From contig NZ_JAIUDA010000010.1 of assembly GCF_020179835.1 (NCBI RefSeq), positions 62,001 to 126,000 on the forward strand: a stretch of 64,000 nt of DNA, read 5' to 3'. Source of the stretch: Pantoea sp. alder81. Its GTDB lineage: Bacteria; Pseudomonadota; Gammaproteobacteria; Enterobacterales; Enterobacteriaceae. The notes below the pieces were generated by a model. The model saw nothing but the letters and a program-made list of their open reading frames with translations. It was not told where the DNA came from and did not search any database. Every line of letters starts with the position of its first letter. Position 1 is the first letter of the stretch. Below are positions 52,486-60,573 of the stretch, piece after piece. Position numbers and translations under genes: made by a program.

Positions 52486-52570
52486 TGTAGTTGAACGAGA
52501 TTAAGTGATTGTTTATTTAGGAATAAGCGAAACGTGTTGAATGCGTCTTTCGGCAAAGGTGCTGTGTAAT

Positions 52571-52633
52571 GCGCAATAGATTGCGCCGCTACTGGCATGT
52601 GCACCTGATTTGTAGCGGCGCGATTCATCGCGC
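52571..52633. repeat. REP-like palindrome pair
   Basis: GCGCAAT-AG-ATTGCGC then CGCTAC (52571-52592) and GTAGCG then GCGCGAT-TC-ATCGCGC (52612-52633), inverted to each other, 19 bases apart. The second abuts the permease stop codon (52633-52635). Confidence 0.75.
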
Positions 52634-54288
52634 TATTTATTCCCCTGGCGCTGCATCAGCACGGTGGCACCCAGCATCAAGGTGAGGCTGGCGAGTAGCG
52701 TCACGGTGGCCATTGCCATCCCTTGTCCCACGGAGCCCTGTTCGAACTGCCGCCAGATAAAGATCGCCACGGTCTGCGTGCCGGCGGGTGCCAGCAGCAG
52801 CGAGGTCACCAGTTCGCGTGAGGCCACGGCAAACACCATCATCATCGCCGCCAGCAGACTCGGCGCCACCAGCGGTAACACAATCAAGCGCAATGCCTGC
52901 ATGCGTGACGCGCCATGCACGCGTGCCGCCGGTTCCAGCGTAGGAGCCACCTGGCGCAGCGCGCTGCTGACATAGCGCACCGGCCAGGGCAATAGCAGGC
53001 AGCTGTAGGAAAGCAGCAGGATAAACATCGTGTTGTAAGGGGAAACCGGCCAGAAGCCGCGGTTCCACAGCAGAATCAAACCGACGCCGACCACCACGCC
53101 CGGCATGGCGGCAGGCAGCAGCGCCAGGCCGTCCATCATTGCAAGAAGACGGGTTTTGCCTTCTGACACGCGCCAGGCGATCAGGAAGCCGAGCAACCCG
53201 GTGAGCAGTGCCGCACCCAACGCCAGCCCAATGCTGGTGGAGAACGCCGCTAGCGCATCACCCTGTTGACTGAACAGCGCACCGAAGTGGCGCAGCGTCA
53301 GGTTATCCAGATGCAGGCCGCCGGAAAGCGTGTTCAGCAATCCACTCAGCGTCATCGCGCCCAGCGGCAGCACCACAGCGAGTAAAACGGTGAGAATAAA
53401 CGGCAACATCATGAGTGGCAGCCAGCGTCCGCCCTCAGCCAGTTCCTGCACCACTGGTTTGCCGTTCACTGCCGTCACATCGCTGCTGCCGGTCAGTTTC
53501 CGTTGCAGGAACCAGGCGGTCAGTGCCACCAGGCTCAACATCAACGAGAGCGATGCTGCGCCCGGTAAGTCAATGGGCCAGTCTGCCAGTTTGGTTTCGA
53601 TGCCGACGGTCATTAGCGTCAGATGCGCCTGAGTGCCGAGCGCCGCAGGCACGCCGTACTCTTCAATCGCCAGGGTAAACGCCAGCAGCACGCCACCTGC
53701 TAATGCCGGAAGCGTCAGCGGCAGTGTGATCTGAACAAAAGCACGCCAGGCCGATGCACCGTGCACGCGCGCGACCCAGGCGAGACGCTGTCCGCTCGCC
53801 ATCAGCGATCGCGACACCGCAAAATAGACCACCGGAAAGATATTTAGCGTCATCACCAACGTCATCCCGGTGCTGCTAAACAGCAGGCTATCAAGGTTGA
53901 AGCCAGTGAGTTGTTGCAGATAGCCGTTGCGTTGCAGCGCCAGCGTCCAGGACAGCGCCACGATATAGGGCGGCGTGAGGAAGGGGATCAGGAACAGCAG
54001 ATCCCACATCGCCGCACCCGGCAGGCGGAACAGGCCGCGCAGCGCGCCGAGCGGTAAGCCCAGCAGCAAACTGCACAGCGCCACGCCGCCGCCGATTTTC
54101 AGCGTGCCCAGCCACATTGGCACCAGCTGCGGGTCCTCAAACAGCGCCGGTAACGCGCTGAAAGCCCCACTCCAGTTCCCCTCGCCAAGCTGCGGAAATA
54201 GCGCCTGCAGCACGATAAACAGCAGCGGCAGCGCCACCAGCAGTATCAGCGCCAGCAGAATCAATCCATTCAGGGCACGCGACATCAT
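52633..54288 (-). CDS. ABC transporter permease, two fused domains
   Basis: A 551-residue inner-membrane permease with two homologous halves, each having an EAA-type loop: first half HGASAWRAFVQITLPLTLPA and second half HGASRMQALRLIVLPLVAPSL. Fused permeases of this size are typical of iron(III) (FbpB/SfuB) and some aminoethylphosphonate importers. It starts immediately after the binding-protein stop codon and is the last gene of the operon. Confidence 0.9.
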   Translation of the reverse strand: MMSRALNGLILLALILLVALPLLFIVLQALFPQLGEGNWSGAFSALPALFEDPQLVPMWLGTLKIGGGVALCSLLLGLPLGALRGLFRLPGAAMWDLLFLIPFLTPPYIVALSWTLALQRNGYLQQLTGFNLDSLLFSSTGMTLVMTLNIFPVVYFAVSRSLMASGQRLAWVARVHGASAWRAFVQITLPLTLPALAGGVLLAFTLAIEEYGVPAALGTQAHLTLMTVGIETKLADWPIDLPGAASLSLMLSLVALTAWFLQRKLTGSSDVTAVNGKPVVQELAEGGRWLPLMMLPFILTVLLAVVLPLGAMTLSGLLNTLSGGLHLDNLTLRHFGALFSQQGDALAAFSTSIGLALGAALLTGLLGFLIAWRVSEGKTRLLAMMDGLALLPAAMPGVVVGVGLILLWNRGFWPVSPYNTMFILLLSYSCLLLPWPVRYVSSALRQVAPTLEPAARVHGASRMQALRLIVLPLVAPSLLAAMMMVFAVASRELVTSLLLAPAGTQTVAIFIWRQFEQGSVGQGMAMATVTLLASLTLMLGATVLMQRQGNK

Positions 54289-55260
54289 TTACTGTCCGAA
54301 CAGGGCGCCAAAGCGCTTCAGCACCGCCGAGCGCTCGCTGCTGCCATCACTATTGGCTGGCAGCAGTTTAATCTCGGTGAACAGCGGACGCTGCGCTTTG
54401 ATATCGGTACGCGCCGGCATCAGCCAGGCTTTAGCCACTTGCTCCTGACCTTCATCCGACAGCACATAATCGACGAACTTTTTCGCGTCATCGGCATGCT
54501 GGCTGCTCTTCAGAATCATCATCGGACGCGGCGCCACCACGGTGCCGTTCTCCGGGAAGATCACTTTGACGCTTTCACCCTGGGCAATGTTGTTATAGGT
54601 GACGTAATCCACTGCACCAAACACCGCCGCTTTCGCACCTTGCAATACCGGCGTCACCGCCTGGGCATTCGGGCCGCTCATCACCATGCCGTTGGCTTTC
54701 AACTGATCAAACAGCTGCCAGGCTTTTTCACCTTCGCTGTTTTGCAGGCCAATCAGCAAGTCGAGTGAGGCACCGGAAAGGGCCGGGTCCGGCGTGGTGA
54801 CTTTGTCTTTAAACGCGGGCGCGGTGAGATCCTGCCAGGTTTTAGGTTCCGGGGTATCGCTCTTGGTATTCCACACGATGCCCAGCGCCGAAATGCCCTG
54901 CGCCACGTAGTTGGCAGTTTTGAACTGATCCGGCACTTTGGCCGCATTGGCACTTTCGTACGGCAGCAGCCAGCCACGATGTTGCAGATCTTCAGCGGTA
55001 TCCCATGAGGCAGAGATCAGCACATCCGCTTGCGGATTGGCCTGTTCGGCTTCCAGACGCGCCATCACCTTGCCGGTGGTGGCCTGGAAGATATTCACTT
55101 TGATACCGGTTTGCTTTTCGAATCCGGTGGCCAGACTTTTTGATAGCGAACCCGGACCGGCGGTGTACACCGTCAGCGCCTGGGCATCGTTGATCATCAT
55201 GGCGGAGGTCAAAATCATCGCGCTGATGGCTCCTGTTTTAACTGACTTGAGAGATGGCAT
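54289..55260 (-). CDS. ABC transporter periplasmic binding protein (Fe3+/phosphonate type)
   Basis: A 323-residue type II binding protein with signal peptide (residues 1-28, cut before LTVYTAG). Motifs: VYTAGPGSLSKSLATGFEKQ, ADVLISASWDTAEDL and PALSGASLDLLIGL. It resembles ferric-iron/aminoethylphosphonate SBPs, but the consecutive tyrosines of iron-binding FbpA are not clear (VDYVTYNN only), so the ligand is open. ATG 55260 follows AGGGGACCGCA and overlaps the ATPase end by 23 bases. Confidence 0.88.
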   Translation of the reverse strand: MPSLKSVKTGAISAMILTSAMMINDAQALTVYTAGPGSLSKSLATGFEKQTGIKVNIFQATTGKVMARLEAEQANPQADVLISASWDTAEDLQHRGWLLPYESANAAKVPDQFKTANYVAQGISALGIVWNTKSDTPEPKTWQDLTAPAFKDKVTTPDPALSGASLDLLIGLQNSEGEKAWQLFDQLKANGMVMSGPNAQAVTPVLQGAKAAVFGAVDYVTYNNIAQGESVKVIFPENGTVVAPRPMMILKSSQHADDAKKFVDYVLSDEGQEQVAKAWLMPARTDIKAQRPLFTEIKLLPANSDGSSERSAVLKRFGALFGQ

Positions 55261-55948
55261 TGCGGTCCCCTGAGAGGTGAGTAACGGAAACGATCTGGCC
55301 CTGTGCCAGGTGAATAATGCGGTCGGCGAGCGTGTTGGCTTCCTCGCGGTCATGCGTGACATAAACAGCGGTAATGCCCGCGCTGCGCAGCAGATCGGCC
55401 ATGGTGTGCACCAGGGTTTCGCGCAGGTCGCGGTCAAGGTTGGAGAGCGGTTCGTCGAACAACAAAATCGCCGGTTTAGCGACCAAAGCACGGGCGAGGG
55501 CCACGCGCTGCTGCTGTCCGCCGGAGAGCAAGGCGGGTTTGCGATCGCCAAAATCGGCGAGGCCGACCTGCGCCAGTGCGGCATCGGCCTGTTCACGCGC
55601 AGCGGCTTTCTTCACTCCGCGCATCCTGAGCGGAAAGGCAACGTTCTGCGCCACGGTCATGTGCGGCCACAGAGCGTAATCCTGGAAAACCATGCCGAGG
55701 TTACGCATCTCCGGCGCATCGCAATGACGTGCGGAGGCGGCGCAGCGCTCGCCAATCCACAATTCGCCTGCAGTAGGTTGCAGCAAGCCCGCCAGCAGTT
55801 TTAGCAGCGTGCTTTTGCCACAGCCGCTTGGGCCGAGTAGCGCGACAATTTCGCCTGGAGAGATGGTCAGGGAGAGATCGTGCAGAATAGTCAGGTTGTT
55901 CACCGACCATCTGAGATTTTTCAGTTCGATAGGCACGGCATGCGTCAC
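55238..55948 (-). CDS. ABC transporter ATP-binding protein
   Basis: A 236-residue ATPase with all motifs: Walker A GPSGCGKST, Q-loop FQDYALWPH, signature LSGGQQQR, Walker B ILLFDEP and switch His in VTHD. It lacks the C-terminal TOBE regulatory domain common in FbpC/PotA-type ATPases (usually about 340-350 residues). GTG 55948 follows GGAGG. It is first in the operon ATPase-SBP-permease and overlaps the SBP start. Confidence 0.9.
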   Translation of the reverse strand: MTHAVPIELKNLRWSVNNLTILHDLSLTISPGEIVALLGPSGCGKSTLLKLLAGLLQPTAGELWIGERCAASARHCDAPEMRNLGMVFQDYALWPHMTVAQNVAFPLRMRGVKKAAAREQADAALAQVGLADFGDRKPALLSGGQQQRVALARALVAKPAILLFDEPLSNLDRDLRETLVHTMADLLRSAGITAVYVTHDREEANTLADRIIHLAQGQIVSVTHLSGDRNAISQVS

Positions 55949-55950
55949 TG

Positions 55951-55973
55951 GCCACCTCCGGTAAAGGAGTGGC
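55951..55973 (-). promoter_or_regulatory. Hairpin covering the ABC ATPase ribosome binding site
   Basis: GCCACCTCC (55951-55959) / GGAGTGGC (55966-55973), 8 bp with a one-base bulge and 6-base loop. The GGAGG ribosome site is in the stem, a few bases before the GTG at 55948. Confidence 0.5.
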
Positions 55974-56176
55974 ACTGCGGCACGCGCGCCTGACAGCAAA
56001 TCAGGAGCAGCATCAGATTGTGTATCCTCTTTGGGATTTGATGGGCGCGAGTGTAAGTGGGTGATATGACGAAATGATGACCATAAATTAGGGCGATCGC
56101 CGGATGCAGTCCGCTGGAAAAGGCGTATAGTTAGCCTTCTATACAAATATTTAGTCACCCACGAGCGCAATCACTC

Positions 56177-57400
56177 ATGCCTGACCAGCCTGCCGCCGCC
56201 CCAGAACACGGCCGACTTCGCCTGAATCTCCTGATCCTCTCCATCGTGAAGTTCAACTTCGCCAGCTATCTCACTATTGGTCTGCCTCTGGCGGTGCTGC
56301 CGGGCTTTGTCCATGACGGATTGGGCTACAGCGCCTTTTGGGCCGGGGTAGTGATCAGCCTGCAATACATCGCCACGCTGCTGAGCCGCCCGCATGCCGG
56401 GCGCTATGCCGATATGTGGGGACCGAAAAAAGTGGTGGTGCTGGGATTGGTGGGCTGTCTGATCAGTGGCATCTGCATCTTGCTCTCGGCGCTTACTGAG
56501 GGGCAGGGGGTACTGAGTCTGATCTTGCTGTGTCTGGGGCGCGTGATATTGGGCGTGGGGCAAAGTTTCTCCGGCACTGGCACCTCCTTGTGGGGCGTGG
56601 CGCGCGTTGGGTCGCTGCATATTGGCCGAGTGATTTCATGGAACGGCATTGTCACTTACGGCGCGATGGCGATCGGTGCGCCGCTCGGCGTGGTGATTTT
56701 CCGCAGCGGTGGTTTACTGCTGCTCTCCAGCATCATTATTGCCATTTGCGTGTTGGCGATTGCGCTGGCGTTGCCGCGTGCGCCGGTGAAAGGCAGCAAA
56801 GCCAAACCGCTGCCGTTCCGCGATGTGCTGGGAAAAATCTACGGCTTTGGCCTGATCCTGGCGATGGGATCGGCGGGCTTTGGCGTCATCGCCACCTTTA
56901 TCACCCTGTTCTATCAGGATAAGGGCTGGGATGGTGCTGCCTTTGCCTTAACGATGTTCAGCGCAGCCTTTGTCGGCACGCGACTGCTGTTCCCCAATGC
57001 GATTAATAAGCTCGGCGGCCTGCGCGTCGCCAGTATTTGCTTTGCGGTAGAGGCCGTCGGGCTGTTTCTGGTGGCCGGATCGTTTGACCCGTGGATGGCA
57101 AAAGCGGGTGCGTTCTTAACCGGAGCAGGATTCTCGCTGGTATTCCCGGCGATTGGCGTGGTGGCAGTAAAAGTGGTGCCGCAGCAGAACCAGGGCAGCG
57201 CGCTGGCGACTTACACCGCGTTTATGGATCTGTCATTGGGCATCACCGGCCCGATTGCGGGCTTTATCATGAGTTACGCTGGGGTCTCGCTGGTCTATCT
57301 GCTCACCGCGCTGCTGGTGTGCCTGGCGCTGTTCTGCACTATCAGAATGATGAGACGCATGCCGGAAGAAGTGAGTGTAGAAATTAAAGAAAATGCCTGA
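56177..57400 (+). CDS. yhhS: MFS transporter YhhS
   Basis: A 407-residue 12-helix MFS protein that aligns over its whole length with E. coli YhhS (recalled): FNFASYLTIGLPLAVLPG, SRPHAGRYADMWGPKKVVV, GQSFSGTGTSLWGV, HIGRVISWNGIVTYGAMAIG and PQQNQGSALATYTAFMDLS. Overexpression of YhhS in E. coli has been linked to glyphosate resistance; the natural substrate is unclear. Divergent from the ABC operon. Confidence 0.92.
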   Translation: MPDQPAAAPEHGRLRLNLLILSIVKFNFASYLTIGLPLAVLPGFVHDGLGYSAFWAGVVISLQYIATLLSRPHAGRYADMWGPKKVVVLGLVGCLISGICILLSALTEGQGVLSLILLCLGRVILGVGQSFSGTGTSLWGVARVGSLHIGRVISWNGIVTYGAMAIGAPLGVVIFRSGGLLLLSSIIIAICVLAIALALPRAPVKGSKAKPLPFRDVLGKIYGFGLILAMGSAGFGVIATFITLFYQDKGWDGAAFALTMFSAAFVGTRLLFPNAINKLGGLRVASICFAVEAVGLFLVAGSFDPWMAKAGAFLTGAGFSLVFPAIGVVAVKVVPQQNQGSALATYTAFMDLSLGITGPIAGFIMSYAGVSLVYLLTALLVCLALFCTIRMMRRMPEEVSVEIKENA

Positions 57401-57481
57401 TTTTCAATTAACAAGGCATCATCAAATTATTCATGTCAATAGCTCAGGCACCCTCTAAACAGGGTGTTCAATCGCTCAGGC

Positions 57482-57705
57482 ATCCTCTAAATAGTTTACG
57501 TCAGAGCAAGGCGGCAAGTTTGTAAGTCCCCAGGAGCTTACGCCCGCAAGTAAGAGCAAACGTTGTTATGGCGCTCAGGCATACCCTAAATAGTTTAAGT
57601 CAGAGCAAGGCGGCAAACGCGCGAATCCCCGGGAGCTTACGCCCGTAAGTGACTGGGGCGCGCAAACGCAGCCAACGCAGCTATGGCGTAAAATATGACG
57701 AGGAT
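57482..57705. repeat. Tandem pair of MITE-like palindromic elements
   Basis: Copy A (57482 to about 57573, shortened) and copy B (57581-57705, full length about 125 bp) are direct repeats sharing CTAAATAGTTTA, GTCAGAGCAAGGCGGCAA and GGAGCTTACGCCCG. Both match the reverse complement of the element at 14772-14896. Confidence 0.7.
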
Positions 57706-57707
57706 GG

Positions 57708-57731
57708 AAAAAAAGGCCTCCGACCGAGGCC
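57708..57731 (-). terminator. iolI terminator
   Basis: GGCCTC-CGACC-GAGGCC (57715-57731) with a preceding A7 that gives a U7 tract on the minus-strand transcript of iolI. Confidence 0.75.
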
Positions 57732-57813
57732 AACACTAACAAAGTGTGTCTTGTTAAGGACACAGATAAGGGTAGGGGAAGCGGCGGCACGGACCCTCAG
57801 CCGCCGTTTTAAA

Positions 57814-58629
57814 TCAGGCTTGCAGCAACTCAATACTCTGGCGAATTTCGCGCTCAATCTCTTTTGCGCCCCACTTCTCCAGCTCAGAGGAGAACGGCTC
57901 AAAGGCGTAAATGCCCTTATAGCCAAGCATCTCCAGACGTTTCACCTGCGCCACGCTGTTCAGCACATCGCGGTCGCTCAGCATAATGCGCTCTTCATCG
58001 GTCAGTTCAGCAGTGGGACGGGTATCCTCCACGGCAGAGAGATGCACTAAACCAATCTGGTTAACATCAATCTCCTGAGGGAACTCCTGCTCGGCGTTCT
58101 CATAAAGATGATGATGGAAGGTATCCAGCAGCAACTTGAACGGTGCGCCGGACTGCTTAATCAGCTTTTGTGTCTGCACCGCAGAGCGCAGTGAACTGAC
58201 CGGGAAGCCCAGCGGCTCAACCAAACCCTGAACACCATACTCGGCAAACAGTGGTGCCAGCTTTTGCAGCGCTGCCAGCGTCTGTTCTGGCGCGATGGCG
58301 ATGCCTTCATTCAGCGGGCACATCACCAACGCTTTGGCGCCAATCGCCCTGGCTTCCTGCAGCATCGCCTCGGCCTTCGCCAGCAACGCATCATCGGCGC
58401 GGTTAAACGGGTAAAGCGCGTTAATGGTTTCAATCTCAATATGATACTTGTCCGCCAATGCACGTAACTGCACCGCACTCAGGTCATCGGTCACCTTGCC
58501 GCCCGACATATCATTACGCAGTTCCACTTTGCTCAAACCCAGTCGCTGAACCAACTGGAAGAAGGCTTCAAGGGAGAGTGCAGGGGCAATTTTACGGTTG
58601 ATACAGAAACGGGTTGGATCGATGGCCAT
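57814..58629 (-). CDS. iolI: 2-keto-myo-inositol isomerase (IolI-like)
   Basis: A 271-residue TIM-barrel protein of the sugar-phosphate isomerase/epimerase fold. Metal and substrate residues: VELRNDMSGG, EPLGFPVSSLR (Glu ligand), LLLDTFHHHLYENAE, IGLVHLSAVED and YAFEPFSSE. It aligns with Bacillus IolI, which interconverts 2-keto-myo-inositol and 1-keto-D-chiro-inositol. ATG 58629 follows AGGAGCCACTC. Divergent from mmsA, with the iol control region between. Confidence 0.88.
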   Translation of the reverse strand: MAIDPTRFCINRKIAPALSLEAFFQLVQRLGLSKVELRNDMSGGKVTDDLSAVQLRALADKYHIEIETINALYPFNRADDALLAKAEAMLQEARAIGAKALVMCPLNEGIAIAPEQTLAALQKLAPLFAEYGVQGLVEPLGFPVSSLRSAVQTQKLIKQSGAPFKLLLDTFHHHLYENAEQEFPQEIDVNQIGLVHLSAVEDTRPTAELTDEERIMLSDRDVLNSVAQVKRLEMLGYKGIYAFEPFSSELEKWGAKEIEREIRQSIELLQA

Positions 58630-59042
58630 GAGTGGCTCCTGTAATAGGATACGGATCAGATGCCACAAAGAGAACATTTATTTCATTGTTAGTGAATTAT
58701 GAAATATCAGATATTGGATCTCTCTCGCAAAAATTTCATATTTCGTTTCGCGTAACATCATGCTGGCGTGATCTCAGTGGAAATTGTGTGGTCACAGAGG
58801 GTTATGATTGCGTGTCAGCAAGAGAGGCAGAGCGCCGAACGAGCGGGGTTTATCGCCATGTTGCAGGGAAGCCGGGAAAAATGCGATCCATGCCGCTAAA
58901 AGGAAATTTTCCAAAAAGAAGTATTTGAAAAATTTATTTCATTGTAATAGCTTCATAGCACGCTTTTCGTATTGCCTGGTCAGGTAGCATTGCAGTGTTA
59001 ACCGACTGCCTGCAGGGAACTTCACATCAAAGAGGCAACGAC
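58630..59042. promoter_or_regulatory. iolI-mmsA divergent control region with candidate IolR sites
   Basis: A 413-base gap. ATTTCAT occurs at 58680-58686, 58733-58739 and 58936-58942 and ATGAAAT at 58699-58705; the first and last-named form an inverted pair 12 bases apart. The same heptamer recurs upstream of iolR, so these are likely IolR operators. No convincing small gene inside. Confidence 0.6.
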
Positions 59043-60548
59043 ATGACTATCGTAGGAAACTTTATCGGCGGCAAGATTACTCACAGCGCCAGCAATGAAA
59101 CCATCCCGGTATACGATCCTGCCACTGGCAAAGTGGCGCGTGAACTGACGCAGAGCACCGCTGCTGAAGTGGAAAAAGCGATTGAGATCGCCCATGCCGC
59201 GTTCCCTGAATGGTCGAAAACTGCGCCGTTGCGTCGTGCCCGTGTGATGTTCAATTTCAAAGCACTGATGGAAAAGCACCGTGAAGAGCTGGCGGCGCTG
59301 ATTGTGTCTGAGCACGGCAAAGTCTGGTCGGATGCACTGGGTGAACTGACACGCGGTATTGAAGTGATCGAATATGCCTGTGGTATTCCGCACCTGATCA
59401 AAGGTGAAAACTCACCTACCGTGGGTACCGGTGTAGACAGCTACTCACTGATGCAACCGGTGGGCGTGGTCGCGGGTATCACGCCGTTCAACTTCCCGGC
59501 GATGGTGCCACTGTGGATGTTCCCAATCGCCCTGGCGTGCGGTAACACCTTTATCCTCAAGCCACCGGCTCTGGATCCATCAGCCTCTGTGCGCATGGCC
59601 GAGTTGCTGAAAGAAGCGGGCCTGCCAGATGGCGTGTTCAACGTGGTGCACTCTTCAAACGAAGATGCTGAGCAGCTGTATAAAGACCCGCGCATTGCTG
59701 CGGTGAGCTTCGTCGGTTCTTCCGGCGTGGCTGAGCACATCTACAAAACCGCCAGCGCCCACGGTAAACGCGTGCAGGCGTTTGGTGCAGCCAAAAACCA
59801 CGCCATCGTGATGCCAGATGCCGACCTGGATGCCACCGTGAATGCCATTATGGGCGGTGCGTTTGGTTCTGCTGGTGAGCGCTGCATGGCATTGCCAGTG
59901 GTTGTGGCGGTCGGTAATGACACCGCCGACAAACTGATTGCGCGTCTGACGCCGCTGATCAAAGCGCTGCGCGTCGGTCCTGGCATCCAGAAAGGTGCTG
60001 AAGAGAACGAAATGGGCCCGGTGGTTTCTGCCGCGCATCAGAAGAAAGTGCTGGGCTACATCGACAAAGGTGAAGCCGAGGGCGCAAAACTGGTGGTGGA
60101 TGGCCGTGGCGTGAAAGTCGCGGGTCACGAAGAAGGTTACTACGTTGGCGGCACGCTGTTTGATAACGTCACTCCAGACATGGTGATCTGGCGCGAAGAG
60201 ATCTTTGGACCGGTGCTGAGCATCATGCGTTCTACTGATTTCGACAGCGCGCTGAAACTGGTCAACAGCCATGAGTTCGGCAACGGCAGCGCCATCTTCA
60301 CCAGCAACGGCCACACCGCACGTGAATTCGTGCAGAACGTGGAAGCGGGCATGGTCGGCGTTAACGTGCCGGTGCCAGTGCCAATGGCGTTCCACAGCTT
60401 TGGCGGCTGGAAGCGTTCGGTGTTTGGTGCGCTGAATGTGCACGGTCCAGATGGCGTACGTTTCTACACCCGCATGAAAACCGCTACCGTGCGTTGGCCG
60501 AGCGGTCAGCAGACTGTTTCAGAGTTCAGCATGCCAACGCTGGGCTAA
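59043..60548 (+). CDS. mmsA: Methylmalonate-semialdehyde dehydrogenase (CoA-acylating)
   Basis: A 501-residue aldehyde dehydrogenase of the IolA/MmsA family, last enzyme of inositol catabolism (malonate semialdehyde to acetyl-CoA and CO2). Catalytic Cys281 in SAGERCMALPVVV, and GVNVPVPVPMAFHSFGGWK near the C-terminus are family hallmarks. ATG 59043 follows AGAGG. It forms an operon with iolB (25-base gap). Confidence 0.94.
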   Translation: MTIVGNFIGGKITHSASNETIPVYDPATGKVARELTQSTAAEVEKAIEIAHAAFPEWSKTAPLRRARVMFNFKALMEKHREELAALIVSEHGKVWSDALGELTRGIEVIEYACGIPHLIKGENSPTVGTGVDSYSLMQPVGVVAGITPFNFPAMVPLWMFPIALACGNTFILKPPALDPSASVRMAELLKEAGLPDGVFNVVHSSNEDAEQLYKDPRIAAVSFVGSSGVAEHIYKTASAHGKRVQAFGAAKNHAIVMPDADLDATVNAIMGGAFGSAGERCMALPVVVAVGNDTADKLIARLTPLIKALRVGPGIQKGAEENEMGPVVSAAHQKKVLGYIDKGEAEGAKLVVDGRGVKVAGHEEGYYVGGTLFDNVTPDMVIWREEIFGPVLSIMRSTDFDSALKLVNSHEFGNGSAIFTSNGHTAREFVQNVEAGMVGVNVPVPVPMAFHSFGGWKRSVFGALNVHGPDGVRFYTRMKTATVRWPSGQQTVSEFSMPTLG

Positions 60549-60573
60549 TCTCGCTCAAACAAGGAGATCGATG

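Larger units (their letters stand above)
57401..57813. other. Repeat-rich intergenic region between yhhS and iolI
   Basis: A 413-base region between convergent genes. It holds three phases of a GCTCAGGCAyCCTCTAAA-like start (57442, 57474, 57574), two copies of the MITE-like palindrome and two hairpins (57708-57731 and 57782-57810). No gene found. Confidence 0.7.

Noticed and set aside
58632..58928. 98-residue frame in the iolI-mmsA gap
   Set aside because: No ribosome site, composition unlike neighbours, and it covers the heptamer control region.
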